DNA from: Steinernema hermaphroditum
Lineage: Eukaryota > Nematoda > Chromadorea > Rhabditida > Steinernematidae
Length of the DNA stretch: 64,000 nt
Assembly (NCBI GenBank): GCA_030435675.1
Contig: CM059621.1
Location: 11,346,001-11,410,000, forward strand
Direction: 5' to 3'
The translations under genes and the position numbers were made by a program. Positions 24,408-42,061 of the stretch are shown in pieces; within the stretch, counting starts at the first letter, position 1, and each line of letters starts with the position of its first letter. The notes under the pieces are model-generated. The model made no database searches. It was given only the letters and a program-made list of their open reading frames with translations, and was not told the origin of the DNA.

Positions 24408-24593
24408 CGTTGAGCTCTGAAATAAACAAGAAGACTGATCACTATCGCTCGCACGCTGTTTTGTCACGACAACACCATTTGCACCGCTGAAGTTTATCAC
24501 ACATCTCGCCACGTCTCCTTCTTCGTGCATGTACTTTTGCAGAAAAGACTGGAAGAATGCAAGTAAGCCAGGGGATCTATTCATATAAACATC

Positions 24594-24599
24594 TTTATT
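24594..24599 (-). promoter_or_regulatory. Polyadenylation signal AATAAA of the PKN gene
   Basis: AATAAA on the minus strand lies 30 bases past the PKN stop codon and about 190 bp before the next ATG, the usual spacing between genes of a nematode operon. Confidence 0.55.
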
Positions 24600-24628
24600 G
24601 CGTATAAAAGTAACTTATGCGTAGGGAT

Positions 24629-29311
<4,683 letters not shown>

Positions 29312-32300
29312 CGTCTGATCTGAAATGAAGGAGTCAGTTTGTATTCAAACAAATCGCGCGCTTCACGTTCTCAACGCGACGGCGACATCCAAGTCAGCTT
29401 GTCGGGGGACAAATGGGAACTAAGCGCGAATAGATGGGAAACAAACGACTGCGAAATGCGCAAAATGAAGTGTCCGCTCAAAACAGTGATAATAAAACGG
29501 GAAAACAACGCGAAATTGAATATTCATGCATACTCCGTAATTGTGCCGATGATCAGCCCTTCCTCCCATTAGTGGAATTCCGATATTCGCTTGTTTGGGC
29601 AAATAACGGGAAAGGTGTACATTTTGCCCGATCCTTAGAAGGAACTGGCACGGTTTCAATAAATGCAATCAAGCAGCGAGAGCATCTCTCTGTTTTGCAT
29701 AAAAGGACGCGTGGGAAGAGTGAGCTGAATGCCTGGAACATGTAAACACGAAAACAAGCTCGATTCAGTCGCAGAAGTGGTATTAAAACGTAATTTCGTT
29801 GCGGAACTTGAACCGCTGAGCCTTGTGACTACCGTTTTCGGTCGGTCGGAAGATGCGTCACCAGCGTTCAGGAGCGGCCGTTGTGAAACGGCCCACGGAG
29901 AAACCAAATATCAACGGAACACGGAGAAATCGAAAAAGTGATCAGAAGAAGTTGACGGCGAGGCGCGCATGGACAAAAGTGGCGCGCGACCGAGTTCGTC
30001 TCAGTTTTCGGAAGAAGCGACGCGCGAGGGGACCCGGAAGGCCATAAATAAGGAAGGTCGTGCTGGAGTCCGTAATGGAGGACGCGTTGGCGCGAAAAAG
30101 ATGATCAACGACTGCGCAGGCCTGCAAACAGATTAATCAAAATCAAAAACAAAGGCGGCGGAGGTGCTCCCGGGAGACGCGGGCCGCGAAAAGCGCGTCG
30201 AAATGTGTGGAGAGGAGTCGGGCCCCTCGATCACTGCCTCTCGAAAGTGTTTGACGACAGTAGCGCGACTAGGCGAGTAAGCTCGGCACGGCGGGCAGGT
30301 AGAGGAGGGTTCGGGCAGCGGCCCGCTTCTTCTCTGGGCACACAGTGATTAAGCAGGCCGCATCAATTAGATAAGTCGTCGCGTGCCGGTGCGTCACGAC
30401 CGAACGCGTCGCCGCTTTCCCGCGGGAAGATGATTGGGAGGCTGTTAAGGCTGCTGCTGAGGAGGAGAGCGGGGGGCGGTAGCCCTCACGGGCTCCTCGG
30501 CTCGGACGACCGTCAACTCGCTCGGACGGCCGGCGTGTCAACAGTGACGCGACTCGGCGACCGACCGACCCGCCGATTGTATCGATCGGTTCGCCACAGA
30601 CCGACAAGAAATCGTCGTCGCCACTAATTATTCGCGGTGTCCGAGAGTCGCCCATCGCGCGATTCCCTTCCCGGAGGGTCTTCGCCGGCCACGGGTCACT
30701 TCGGCGATAAGATCGACGACTCACCGTCTTCTGGGATCGCCCGGATTCCCCGTAGCGTCTCCGGAGGCGCCGAAGACCGAGAGCCTCCGGTAGCGGAAAT
30801 AGAACTTGGGGAGCGGGACGTAGTCTCGCTGTTTGATAACGGAAGAGTGAACGAGCGCCTCGGAAAACGGTAAAAAGTGGGCCGTTTCGACACATCAGAG
30901 TACGGATGAGGTGATTCACGGCGGCTTAGAACCGGGAGTTCTTGGAGTGCGTCTCTTCTTCGCCAAAATATTTAGATCGAAAAGATCACGTGTGAAAGGA
31001 CGATACAAAAGAGAGTGACCGTATACGAATGTGGTCTTTGTAGGGTACGTTTTCGCTGCTGTGATGCTTCCCGATTGCACCAAAATCTTGTTGATGAAGG
31101 AGCTCTTGTACAATGTTTCTAACCAAAATGTGTAAGCACTATGGATTTAAAAAAAATAAAAAAGATCACCTTCAAAAAATATCACCTGACCAGTGTGAAA
31201 TAAGAGAAAAATGAGCCTTAAACCAATGGTTGTGTCCATGTTTTCAGTACAGAGAACCCAAATTTGTGCCCTTGGGTGATGAATGACTTACAGATATTAC
31301 AACTGTGACTGGAAAGCTGCAGAGAACAAATTGGGAAGGCACTGGACTGGATGACTCGACGACTGTTTTTGAGTCATGTGCCGAGTCACAAACTCTTTGA
31401 GTCATAGGGAAGCTCTAAACCACCTCTGAAAACAAGGCTATCTTCCGCATCCAAACAGATCTTTGCACCCAGCCCCCGCAAAGTACGCAGAAGCGCATGA
31501 CTCATTTATGAGCGATCGTTTGTTTGCTGTTTTGGCAGAAGAAGCGCAGATCGAAGAGATCTCTAGAAAAGAGGAAGTCTTCCAAAATAAGGTTAGGAAC
31601 GCACTTTAGGAGGGAAAATAGGAGAACAAGTGCAGTGTTTTCGCAAGGTTTGGCACGGTAACTGATCAATCGAAGCGTCCTTTAATCGAATGATTGCACA
31701 CAAAACATTTGCTGTTCCGGAGTCGCCGCAATTTGTCAAAAGAAGGCGAACCGAGGGCGCCTAAAATAGTCCGTAGGGGAAGACAAAGACCGCTTCTAAA
31801 GTGCACTCTTGTTGCAGGCGATTAAATCGTTTGTTTACACAAAAAGTGATTAAAAGCAGATGCGGCGCCGCGACATTCGATTGGAGTTCCTCATAAAACG
31901 GAAGGCCCAACTCCCGCAAGTCGTTTGTTACTGAGCTGCGAAACTAAAGCCGTTTTCTGTCGAAACGCACTCCCCCTCGCCTCTGCACACAAACTATCGC
32001 ATCTGCGGATCCATTGTCCCCTCACTCCCTAAAAGGACATCGCACGTCATGTGCCATATCGGACTTTCGATCCGATTCCTCATTGGACGAACTTCTGAAA
32101 GGTCGACATTCTGATTGAGGGGAACGGAATGACACCTAATTTGCGGGGACGGTCACTGATTACGGACCGAACTCGACGTGATCTTTGCGAGGAACTTTTT
32201 GGACCCACATCGGCTATGCAAAAGGGAGCAATTCTGCAGTCCCGATGGGCGTTATCTCCATAACTAATGAGTCGTTCACTTAAGAGTCACTTGTTCGGGA

Positions 32301-35300
32301 AAGCAGAAAACATTCGCGAGATCTCTAAGGGCGCCAAAAAGTCAAAGACTTCAATTTAAAGGGCATCTGGAAGATGGCGTTTGAAGGAAGTGCCAAAGAG
32401 GGTTGCGAACTCTGGTCGAGCAGAAGCTGTCATCGCGTTTTTAAAGTGCAATATTCGGAAATTGACAACATATAAAGTGCTTTTGCTGTTAGGAGTGTAG
32501 GATGTCTCCAGGGGTAGAAATTTGCCAATTCTGACATGTTGCTGGGTGCACACAGATGGATGGAGTCGAGAATTCTCTTAAGTGAGGCGTAAAGTGATAT
32601 GAGATCCCAAAACTCTTCGAGTGGCACCTCCTGGACTCAGATAATGGCCACATCTCTACTGCTGGAAGGTAGGCGCCCCGCCCCGGCCTCTCCATCTCCC
32701 CGCAGGAGATCATGGGCGCCTCATTCTGAAGAAGATCTGATTCGTACATGGAAGGGAAAAAGACAATAAGTCGGGGAGGCAAATCCGATTTGTATTCTTT
32801 AAGATCATCCAGCTTCTTATCCGTAAATCTTCCATTTCTATCAAGCTTAGCACTTCAAAACAGAAGAGTTTATCATAGCGTTTCCTTCTGTTTGAGAAGC
32901 AGAATCGTAGAATAACATCAAATTTGAAAACTATGCTATTAGCGTGACGTATGAATGAAATCGGGTGGTCGGGCAAAGGCACGCTTCCTCCTTGAGGCAC
33001 AAAGTGGACAAACTTCGCCCCTCAGACGACATATGCTATCGATTTCGGCGAAAACATATTCGGGAGATTCCCGCGAGTGAGTCAGAAACGGTCGGACAAA
33101 GGGCGCATCATGCAAATGCGGGATCACTTAGGAATGCGCGACGGGGCGACTTCGCCTCGAGTGTTTGTTTCGCGATAAATCGCGCGATCGGCGCGAAACG
33201 AGGCGCCCTCGAAGATGAGCTTTGGACGTCTGTGTCCGAAGCCGTCGTCGCCGAAACTACTAAGACCTCTCGGGCTGTTTTCGGCGCCCGCCTCCCTTTC
33301 TTTTCGGCTTTCTTTTGAATGGTCGCCGCGGGCGAAGCAACATTTAATTACCTTCGCGAATCTGCGGCCCGTTTTTGCGGAAACGTTCGCCGACGGGCCG
33401 ATCGCTACAAAACCAATTAGACAAACCCGCGACGCCTTTCGGAGGGCCTTCCGACGACTGACAATCGCCCGAACTCGCGCATCGACACGAAAAGTGATGG
33501 GCGTTCTCTAAACATTAACATTTATGGCGGAGAAGTGGACCCCGTCAGAACAACGGGATCGATGCGTCGATCCCCGTGGGAGGACCGTGGCCCCGCGAGA
33601 CGCTGCGATCCTCCGCCAACAAGCAAAGCGCCGCCGCAACAGCTCGTCTAATTGATAATAGCACTCGGCCGAGAAACACTTCGGCCTTAAACGCCCCTCT
33701 GCGATAGGGCGATCGACGGCTTAATTAGTGCAGGGTACGGTAGCGGGGCGAGAAGGACGTTCCCAAGGAAACGAGAATTCTGGGACTCAAACTGTGTCGG
33801 CTGTGGGAAAACGGGAGACTGTGGGAGAGTGAACTGTGCTACCTGTTCCAGAAAAAGGGCAAAGAATGAGATGTTCTTGGAACTGTTCTTTAGTCGAGGT
33901 TCAGTAGAAGGGGACACATCGCGAGTCGTTCTGTAGGGGGTGGAGGATAAGGAACTTAGGAAGTGCCACCTCCATTGTCTTATCGTGTGAAAGTTTTATT
34001 TGAGGCCTACCTGAACTGCGATTTTAAAGACCAATTTAAGATTCTTTTACTCATAACTAGAAAGCACATTTCTGATCTGGGACTCGTCTCATCTGTTGGG
34101 CAATAGCTTGATTTTCAGGCCACATTCTACACGAATTCTACGGTGTTCCTGCATGCAAGATCCTTAAACGACTAATTTTATAGGAGACGTATCCTAATTG
34201 TGAATATTTCTAATGGTTCCATGTCCAAAATACTATGGTACTCATAGAAGCACTACTGACTGTTCATATTACCTTAAGTCACCATAACTCTAAAATCCAA
34301 TCTCTGAACCTCATCCTTCTGGAGGACCCACTGGACTCCCATCTTCACAAAACGTCGCTTCCACTTCCCCAGAACACCGAAATAGTTTAATAAATAAAGA
34401 ATTGCCACTTTAGGGCGCACGACAAAGAAGTCCCACATCCCTCTTCGGCGACTATTTCCGAACACAAACAATCGGAATGGCTCCTTTTCGGCTATTTTCG
34501 GAGTCGTCGCGGTTGTCAGATGTGCCATCGAAGTTCGACTTTCTCAGCTGCCACATTTTGTCCTTTTGCGGTCTCCTCCGGGGGAAGAGGGATGATGGAG
34601 TGGCATGCAAAGGGAATGCGAAAGCGCCAATTACACGCTGTTTTCTGGAATTTGTAGTCCGCAATGGGAACACGTGGGAGGAAATTGGGAGTAACGTCAA
34701 TTGCCTCGGAATCCAATTTTGGATAGTGCACTCCTTGCGTGATTTACATAAAGGAAAAGTTCGACCTTAGGCACTCACGACGCCTAGAATCCTAGAATGG
34801 CAACAGTCACAGACAAAGGTCCCCTTTCTGTGGGAAACGCTGACGTTCGCTTGCAAAAACAGGAACCAGTCGAAGAGAATCGCACTTGGAAGAGTGCCGT
34901 CACAGAAGGAGGCTACTTGAGAGTATGCTTGCATTGATCACTTTGAAGTGGAAACACTAAATGCAGGGTTCGATTCTAAAGTGTTGGCAAAGGGGGACAA
35001 GTTAGGTGTAGGAGGAGAGCTTTCCGTGGAAACCATACCCGTAGAAGAGGTTCAAAACAAACAAGACTACTAATTAGAGCTACAAGATAGTAGCCGGAAA
35101 AGAAGAAGTGCCGAATCTATGTGTGTGCATTCGAAAAACATTGGCGAGTAACTCGATTTCTAGGCTAATCTCATAACCTCCGTCTGTTGACGAAAAATGC
35201 CATTTCCTCTTAGGCGAATTTTACACGATACTGATGTAGTTCATGCTACCAGGGCACATCATTTCTGTTTATGTTCCATAAGACGACCACTCGACGTATT

Positions 35301-37554
35301 TATCACCAAATCAAGTGCCATATTTTTATAAGTATTTCACCTTGTAAACGTACCAGGATAATAACACGAATGTGGCGGTGGCACGTATGGCGCCCTTAGA
35401 GAGGATGGCGGAAAGCGTTACTGCAGAAGAAGCCAAATAGGCAGATTCACAGGAGTGATCAGGAGGAAGCACTGTGTCGTATCACTCCTGATACCGGTGT
35501 TCATCCTAGTACACAGACCTAGAACCGTAGTTCCGTTAATGTGCTCAAAATGCACAACACGATTTTGCATATACAAATTGGGGACCTTCTGATTACTTTG
35601 TGTAGTAATACGTTGAGACGGGGAATTGTAATTCTAAATAAACGATCAATGGATTGAAGTTAACTGGATCAAAGGGGCCTGTGAAGCGGTTCCAAGAAGA
35701 TGTGACAGATTCCCCAAAAAGCAAGCTAGCAACTTGCGCAGTACAAAATGGGGACCTTCTAGAAGATCTTTCATTTGTGGTGGTAGCGATCGGTCGTCCT
35801 CGCTCTGTCTGAGGAATGAGATGGATGAGCTGTCGTTCTTGGCCTTTCGTGCTGCCCGCATATGATAGCCCCGGCTTCCAGAGGGCCTAGTATACAGAGC
35901 ACATTACAGGGCCGTAGTTCCATGAGCTTGACCAAGAAGCTCTGGAAAACAAAAGCGAAGAGATTCTCCATGCGTAAGGAAATCTCGAACGTAGCACAGT
36001 GTGAAATGCCTGTTTGCGTATACGATGAAAAATGCAGGCTACAAGAAGCAAGGATCAGAAATGTGAGGACGACAGCGATAGGACGGGACGACTGCACCCA
36101 AGTTCCAGATTGGTTGCTTTCGAGGTGAGGAGAAACACTGGAGAGGATCAATTTCATCCCTACTTACATTTGTCCAGCTCCAGACACACTTCAATGAACC
36201 GTTGAGGTATGTGTAATGCCCATCTGTAATGTGATTTGATCGCGGTCACGAAATGATCTTGTGCCATGATCTGACCAACCGATCGTGAGTGAATATGAAG
36301 GTTAGAATAGATTTTACACGCTTTATCAGAATTCGTCGTTCTACTGGAAAAAAGTTCTCGTTCCTTGAACTTCACAATCCGAACATGTCTCCGGATTCAT
36401 TTTGTTCCGTTTCATTGTAAAATGTGCACCTTGAGTTTCATAGTAGAAATGCGAGAATCGAAATTGCATCACATTCATTTTTCGTCGAGTGATTTTTCTC
36501 TGAAACGAGTTATCGTATTTGCACACATGTCGGTTCAATGTCAGTTCCCGGAATGTCATCTTTTGCCCTGACATATTCCTGCATGCAATCGACTCTTTGC
36601 ATCGACTCCTTCGACGACCATAAGTGCACACAAAACCGACATTTTTGTGATCGTGTCCTTTTCTTCAGTTACAAGTGAATCCTGTTCGGCTCAGATGATT
36701 TTTAGGCGATAGGATCTAAAACGCCTTTTAAAGCGCGGAACAGGCTTCTTCGCCGTTGACGTCACTCTTCCAAAGTTCGTAACCCTTCGAAGAATTCGGA
36801 GGAGCTGTCATGTTTTTGACAAATCGGGCGCTTATCACGCTGATCTGTCGGGTGCAAGGCCACCAACCATGGCTCCACAGGTGCACTTCGGCTATCCAGG
36901 AGTGCACGCCTATTCAAAAGGAATCGCTTTTGCAGAATTTCAACGATAAATTAAAGTCGGCGTCAAATATTTCATCTGAGGTGATTAATGGCGACGTTTC
37001 GCGGTTTCGAACGCCACTAGCGATCTTTGAACATTGCATCGAGCACAGTTCTGCGCACATGCTTTCGGCAAGCAAGGGCTAAGGAGGCTCTCGCCTTCTG
37101 CAGAACGCCATGCGGAGTGCACCGGGTGAGAGAACCTGTTTGCAGCCCTCGACGGCTTCCAGTAAGCCTCGCGGCGATCAATCACGTGCCGGGGGAGGAG
37201 AGAAGATCAAAAAGATTACGAAGTCGTCGCTTCCGCGCACAAAAGACACCACAGATCCCCGTAATCCCGACACACAGACTACAGCCCTGAGAGCGTTTCT
37301 TTAAAGGCTGCGCGAAGGTTGCCCAGGTCGCCATTTGGCCTCGCCTTCGCTGGGGTACGGTAGTCACCTGGCGAGGCATTGTAGCGCGAGTGTTTGATGC
37401 CAAAAGTTGATTGATGACCTTAGACGACGTCGCCTAGAAGCGCAGAAGTGGAAGCGGAGCGGCGGTTGGCAATCAGTCGGGTTCCGAACCGTCGCCGCGC
37501 TTGTTTGTTTGGCCTTCTTATCTGCCGACTTCCAGAAGACAAACAGCCGAAGGG
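29312..37554. other. About 8.2 kb without a supported gene
   Basis: The first part upstream of PKN (to about 31000) is GC-rich, with long overlapping frames on both strands (for example 30269-30919 minus, 30637-30873 plus). These look like compositional accidents or PKN 5'-UTR and promoter. 31-37 kb is AT-richer with scattered frames and no domain. A short near-repeat (ggggaccttct) recurs near 35580 and 35750. At 37.0-37.5 kb the DNA becomes GC-rich as the transporter promoter is approached. Confidence 0.45.
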
Positions 37555-39911
37555 ATGTTTCGCATCCTCGACTTCGTCATCTTCGCCCTCTTCCTGCTCC
37601 TCTCCATCCTCGTCGGCGTCTACCATGGCGTCCAGTCGAAGCGGAAGCAGCACAGTCACGGCAAGACAGCCGAGTTCCTCACGGGCGGCCGCAAACTCCC
37701 TATAATCCCCGTATGTCTCTCTCTCCTCACCACTTTCATCTCCGGCATCGCCCTCCTCGGCCTCCCCGCTGAGATCTACCAGAAGGGTTAGTCACTGCCT
37801 ACCGTAGTCCCGACCTTACCCTCTTCCAGGGATGATTGTCGGGGTCTCGTTCGTCACGGCGACCTTCTCCTTCATCCTCACCGGAATCTTCTTCGTACCC
37901 GTCTTCTACAAGCTGCAAGTGAGTCGCCCTTGTCTCCCGATCTTCGACCTCCTCCTTTTCAGTTCATTAGCGTCTACGAGTACTTCTACATGCGCTTCGG
38001 CAGCCGTCTCCTCCAAAGGATCGGCTCGACGCTTTTCCTCATCTCCACCCTCTTCTACATGGCCGTCGTCATGTACGCCCCGTCGGTAGCCCTTGTCGGA
38101 GTCACCGACCTTCCCCTCTGGCCCTTTATTCTAGTATGTCGACCAATTTTTCTGCTAAAACTCGTTTCTTTTTTTGTGCAACACTTTCCGTAAAATATGA
38201 TCGATGACTTTTCAGGTGGTCGGAGTGGTGAGCACCGTCTACACGACCATTGGCGGCATCAAGGCGGTCATCTGGACGGACACCCTTCAGGCGGCCTTTA
38301 TGTACATCGGCCTGGGCACCCTTCTCATCAAGGGAACCCTCGACGCGGGTGGTCTAGGCCACGTCTTCGAGGTCGCCGAGGACACTGGCCGCTTCTCCCG
38401 GTCCATGGCCAAGTGGAACGTCTCTCCCCTACAGTACAACAGTTTGTGGATTTCGCTCATCGGCGGCACCCTGCACTTCACCTGTTTCTACGGTCTCAAC
38501 CAGATGGCCCTGCAGCGTTACTGCTCGATGCCCTCGCTCCGCAGCGCCCGCATCGTCATGGCCTTCACCGTGCCCGCCTTCCTCATCATCGGCTCCATGT
38601 GCTGCTACATCGGCTTGCTCATGCTCGCCTACTTCAACGGCTGCGACCCTCTCCACAAGGACCGTCAGGAGATCGACAGTCCCGACCAGCTCTCCATCCT
38701 CATGGCCTCCCGTGTCCTCGAGATCGTCCCCGGGCTCCCCGGACTCTTCCTTTCCACCCTCTTCAGCTCGACGCTCTCTACCACCTCCAGCGGAATGAAC
38801 TCTATGACTGCCGTCCTATGGGAAGACTTCTTCAAGCACACCATGGACAAGAACAAGAACGACGAGAAGAGGGCTGCGAAGATCATGAAGATCTCCACGC
38901 TAGTCATCGGAGTCGTCGCTACGGCTCTTGCCTTCGCCTGCGACTACATGGGCGGAATCTTCAATGTAAGCCCACTTTTCTTACACTATGCTAGGGATAC
39001 AATTATAAATGGAGCGGCATGCACCTCTAAAAGAGACCTTCCAACCCCTCCAGTGTCCCAGTGCTTCCTTATGTTAGAATGCTCATGAGGCGGAAAATAT
39101 TCCAGTGTATCACAGAACTAGACAATTTAGTGTCTGTCTGCTAGCACTGCAGACTAGACCGACTTTATACATCTCTGCTGCAAAATGAGTGCCAGAGTAG
39201 AGAGACAAACATTCAATTGTCTGTTTGTGTGGTTACTTTTTGTAACACCTTATATTCCCAATCGGGCAATCTGTATCTCCTCACCATCTAACTCGATTCC
39301 AGGCTTCGCTGTCGACCCTCGGAGCTACCGCAGGTCCCCTGGTCGGACTGTTCTTCCTCGGCATCCTCGTCCCCAGAGCCAACAAGAACGGAGCCTTCGC
39401 GGGCCTCGCCACCGCCTCTCTCGTGGTCCTCTGCTGCACCGTTGCCTACAACATCGAGAAGCCCTACGAGAAGTATGCACTCCCACTGGAGTCCAACCTG
39501 ACTGCTAGCAAAGCCTGCATCGACTACCCCCTGAACTCCCCCAAACACGATCAGGTTCACATCAGCATCCTCAAGCACCACACCTTGGACCAGTCGAACA
39601 ATTATACTGCAGTCACCTATGACATGCACTACGGTAATCCGGACACCACCGCCTTCTCCAGGGTCTCTCCCTACATCTACGCCGCGCTCGGAGTGGCGAT
39701 AGTCGTCGCTGTTGGAGCCCCCGTGAGCTACTTGTTCCCCGACAGGCTGCAAACGGTGAAGGAGAAGAAGGCCGCCTATGCGTGCACCTACGCCGGCCTC
39801 AACGTCGACATCGACTGGAAGACGTTCGCGAAGAACGAGTGTCATCCGACGACAGATCGGCTTCTGGAAGAGCTGAAGACGGACATGGGGATGGCACATC
39901 CATCCTACTAA
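37555..39911 (+). CDS. SLC5-family sodium-coupled solute transporter (SMCT/SMVT-like)
   Basis: Five exons, 37555-37786, 37830-37918, 37963-38133, 38216-38965 and 39303-39911, give 616 residues, the family's usual size, with about 13 hydrophobic segments. Diagnostic stretches: FLTGGRKLPIIPVCLSLLTT, GLPAEIYQKG, YTTIGGIKAVIWTDTLQA and LFSSTLSTTSSGMNSM. The pattern fits the monocarboxylate/multivitamin branch (SLC5A5/6/8/12). The protein would sit in the plasma membrane and couple sodium influx to uptake of a small organic anion or vitamin; the substrate cannot be read from sequence. A large loop before the last segment carries candidate N-glycosylation sites (NLTA, NYTA). Introns are 43-82 bp except the last (337 bp). 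The start follows an acceptor (acttccag) 19 bases upstream. Confidence 0.92.
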
Positions 39912-40004
39912 AGCACATCCTTGTTCGCGACGAAACATTCCATCCTAAGGCTTTACAAATGTTGTCATAAGATGTCTGTATAGAAATAGAAATGAGTTGT
40001 TCTT

Positions 40005-40010
40005 AATAAA
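40005..40010 (+). promoter_or_regulatory. Polyadenylation signal AATAAA of the SLC5 gene
   Basis: AATAAA occurs 94 bases past the transporter stop codon, in AT-rich DNA. Confidence 0.55.
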
Positions 40011-40390
40011 TCTCGTTTATTCCGGCGATGTCAGATTTAATTAGATCTTTGTGACAAAGTGTGACCCTGATTGGAAGTGGTCCCTCGCACGGATGACCCA
40101 ACCGATCTCTAGGGACACGAATGACCTTAGTGCAGTTGCGTGTAGTGGCCCATTAACCCTCACGTATAAGTCCTTATCTTTAGGAGCAGATTGACCTGAC
40201 TTAAAGAACAGCTAAATGATTAAAAACATTCTCTATGTTTAATCAGGCAGACACTATTTTTTTTGCACATATTGACCTGTTGAAAACAAATATTTTTGCA
40301 TCGACCACAAACAACGTTGTGTATGCAGCTGAGTTTACGAGAAACGCCATAAAAGCGGATGGATAATCCATGCGATCACCGCAGATCGTC

Positions 40391-40745
40391 ATGAAGTTCG
40401 TCGTCTTCTCCATCGTCCTCTTCTTCCTCCTTGCTGTCGCATTTTGTGGTTCCACACTCCACGCTCCTGGCTTCTAAGAGTGTTCTTTAGGTCGCCAATG
40501 CAACAAGAACCTTCCCTGTCCGAAGAACTACTTCTGCGGCTCCTCCGGAAAGTGCATCTACATTCACCAAGTGCTCAAACGGTCCACTGACCAACTCACG
40601 AAAGGTACACGCCTGCGGAGATCTAGGCACGGCCTGAAGAATTTCAGAAAAGTGCACAAAGTGCGCCGATCGTTGCGTGAACGGCGCCTGTCCTTCGGGG
40701 TTCCAGTGCCTCTCTGACGACTGGTGCTGCAAAGACTGTCAATAA
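40391..40745 (+). CDS. Secreted cysteine-rich peptide, 89 residues
   Basis: Three exons, 40391-40448, 40491-40604 and 40648-40745, with 42- and 43-bp introns. A signal peptide ([19 protein letters not shown]) is followed by about 14 Cys in two blocks: [19 protein letters not shown], a spacer with QVLKRS, then [19 protein letters not shown] and a closing DDWCCKDC. The first donor (gttcca) is weak but gives the only open join. The second block shares CxxGACPxGFxC with the peptide gene at 50346, suggesting a local family of secreted disulfide-stabilised peptides. Function is unknown; defence or cuticle roles are possible but unproven. Confidence 0.75.
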
Positions 40746-40857
40746 CAGTAATATTTTCAAGTACAAGTGCATATATATCATGTATAAAGGTAATAACTCC
40801 CCTAAATTCGATTTGTCTTCTTCTTGTTTATCGTGTGGAGAGACGAACCTTTGGTTT

Positions 40858-41181
40858 CGAGCTCCGTTAGAACACATTCCGACCTTCTTCCGACCAAACA
40901 CATACCTTCTCCGGACCGTGTCAGGCGCCTCACTCCCAAGAAGCCCTCAGCCAGCACTTCATCCAGTTTTGCTCGCCCGATTATAGCGCGCTGGAGTGCC
41001 AGAACAGGCCGATCGAGGATATCTTGCTGGACTACATCATCGATAGCGAGGAGAGGGGACTCCCGATTCCAGAGGAGATACGGTACTCGGACATCTACAG
41101 GGACGCGCGTTTCAAAGCAGCGATGTTCAGCCAGGATTTTGAGGACTCGCGGAAACTCGGAATGTGTTCTAACGGAGCTCG
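40858..41181. repeat. 25-bp perfect inverted repeat, copies 275 bp apart
   Basis: Positions 40858-40882 and 41157-41181 are exact reverse complements (core ggaatgtgttctaacgg). The second copy lies in the orphan exon; the first is upstream of it. A match this long in 64 kb is not expected by chance. Confidence 0.85.
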
Positions 41182-41257
41182 CTTTACAGATACGGTAGGA
41201 GACAGACAGGAATCTGCTTGTTCCAATGACTCGGAAGTCACTTCAGAAGAGAACTGA
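40925..41257 (+). CDS. Orphan C-terminal exon, acidic, 5' end not found
   Basis: After an acceptor (ccgtgtcag, 40924) a 111-codon frame with coding-like third positions runs to TGA 41257. It includes ALSQHFIQFCSPDY, EDILLDYIIDSEERGLPIP and SDIYRDARFKAAMFSQDF. No in-phase upstream exon or ATG is convincing, so this is a partial gene, a fragment, or a gene with a distant first exon. A 25-bp segment of it recurs inverted at 40858-40882. A hairpin transposon lies 43 bp after its stop. No family is recognised. Confidence 0.45.
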   Translation, partial: APHSQEALSQHFIQFCSPDYSALECQNRPIEDILLDYIIDSEERGLPIPEEIRYSDIYRDARFKAAMFSQDFEDSRKLGMCSNGARFTDTVGDRQESACSNDSEVTSEEN

Positions 41258-41300
41258 TGAGGAAAAAGGATTTTAAATTGTTAATAAACTCATTCTTGAC

Positions 41301-41680
41301 CAGAGATGGAATGCCACACGCAACGGCTGGAGCATACATGGACAGAATAAGCACGAATATCGGTGGCTAAATTTGCTTCGCCAGTGTGCATAGAGTAGTT
41401 AAATAATTGATCTACACTTTCGAATTCAGATTTCGAAACTTTGGATGCAAAAATCGGAAGAAAATCCAACGGCTGGCTCCAACCGGTTGGCCCAGCCGGT
41501 TGGAGTCAGCCGTTGGATTTTCTCTCAATTTTTGAATTGAAAGTTGCGGTATCCGGTAACGAAAGTGTAGATTAATTATTTAACTACTCTATGCGCACTG
41601 GCGAAGCAAATTAGGCAAACGATATCCGTGCTTATTCTGGCCATGTATGCTCCAGCCGTTGCGTGTGGTATTCCATCTCT
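41301..41680. mobile_element. Long-arm hairpin (foldback) nonautonomous DNA transposon
   Basis: The element is 380 bp long and almost entirely inverted repeat. The outer 40 nt of the arms (41302-41341 against 41641-41680) differ at one position. Similarity continues, with small differences, to a central palindrome near 41470-41515 built on aaccggttgg. It is flanked by the direct repeat attcttgac at 41292-41300 and 41681-41689, a 9-bp target-site duplication. Long inverted arms with an 8-10 bp duplication are typical of Mutator-like (MULE) derivatives. No transposase is encoded. Confidence 0.85.
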
Positions 41681-42061
41681 ATTCTTGACTATGTATGCTA
41701 CTGTAATCAAGTCACCGTTCTTCGATAGTAATTGTGAATTTTTGAGCCCGCGACGGAAGAGCGATTTGCAGAGAGCGCTGACCACTGAAAAACTCAACGG
41801 TTTTGGCAAAAGACGACGGTGAACCAACGGGAGGCGTGCGTTGTACCGGGTCTCATCACGATTCACATGACTCCTCTCGTCTGTATGCCTGGAACCAGCC
41901 AAACCTCGCGAAGCATCCTTACACGAATGAGAGTCGTAGACTTCTACTGCAGACCATATGTCTACACTGCAAGATGCAGACAGATCCTCGTTCACCTCGT
42001 TCTATTGCTTCGTGGCTACATATACGTAGCGGTTGGAATCGGCTGAAGTCGCCATCGACCA

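Noticed and set aside
30269..30919. 217-codon open frame on the minus strand in GC-rich DNA, with an open frame opposite at 30637-30873
   Set aside because: GC-rich DNA lacks stops by composition; there is no domain, no splice context, and Arg-rich content typical of antisense or non-coding frames. It may be PKN leader or promoter.
38197..38994. 265-codon plus-strand frame overlapping the SLC5 transporter
   Set aside because: It is His/Arg/Pro-rich and is the off-frame shadow of the 38216-38965 transporter exon.
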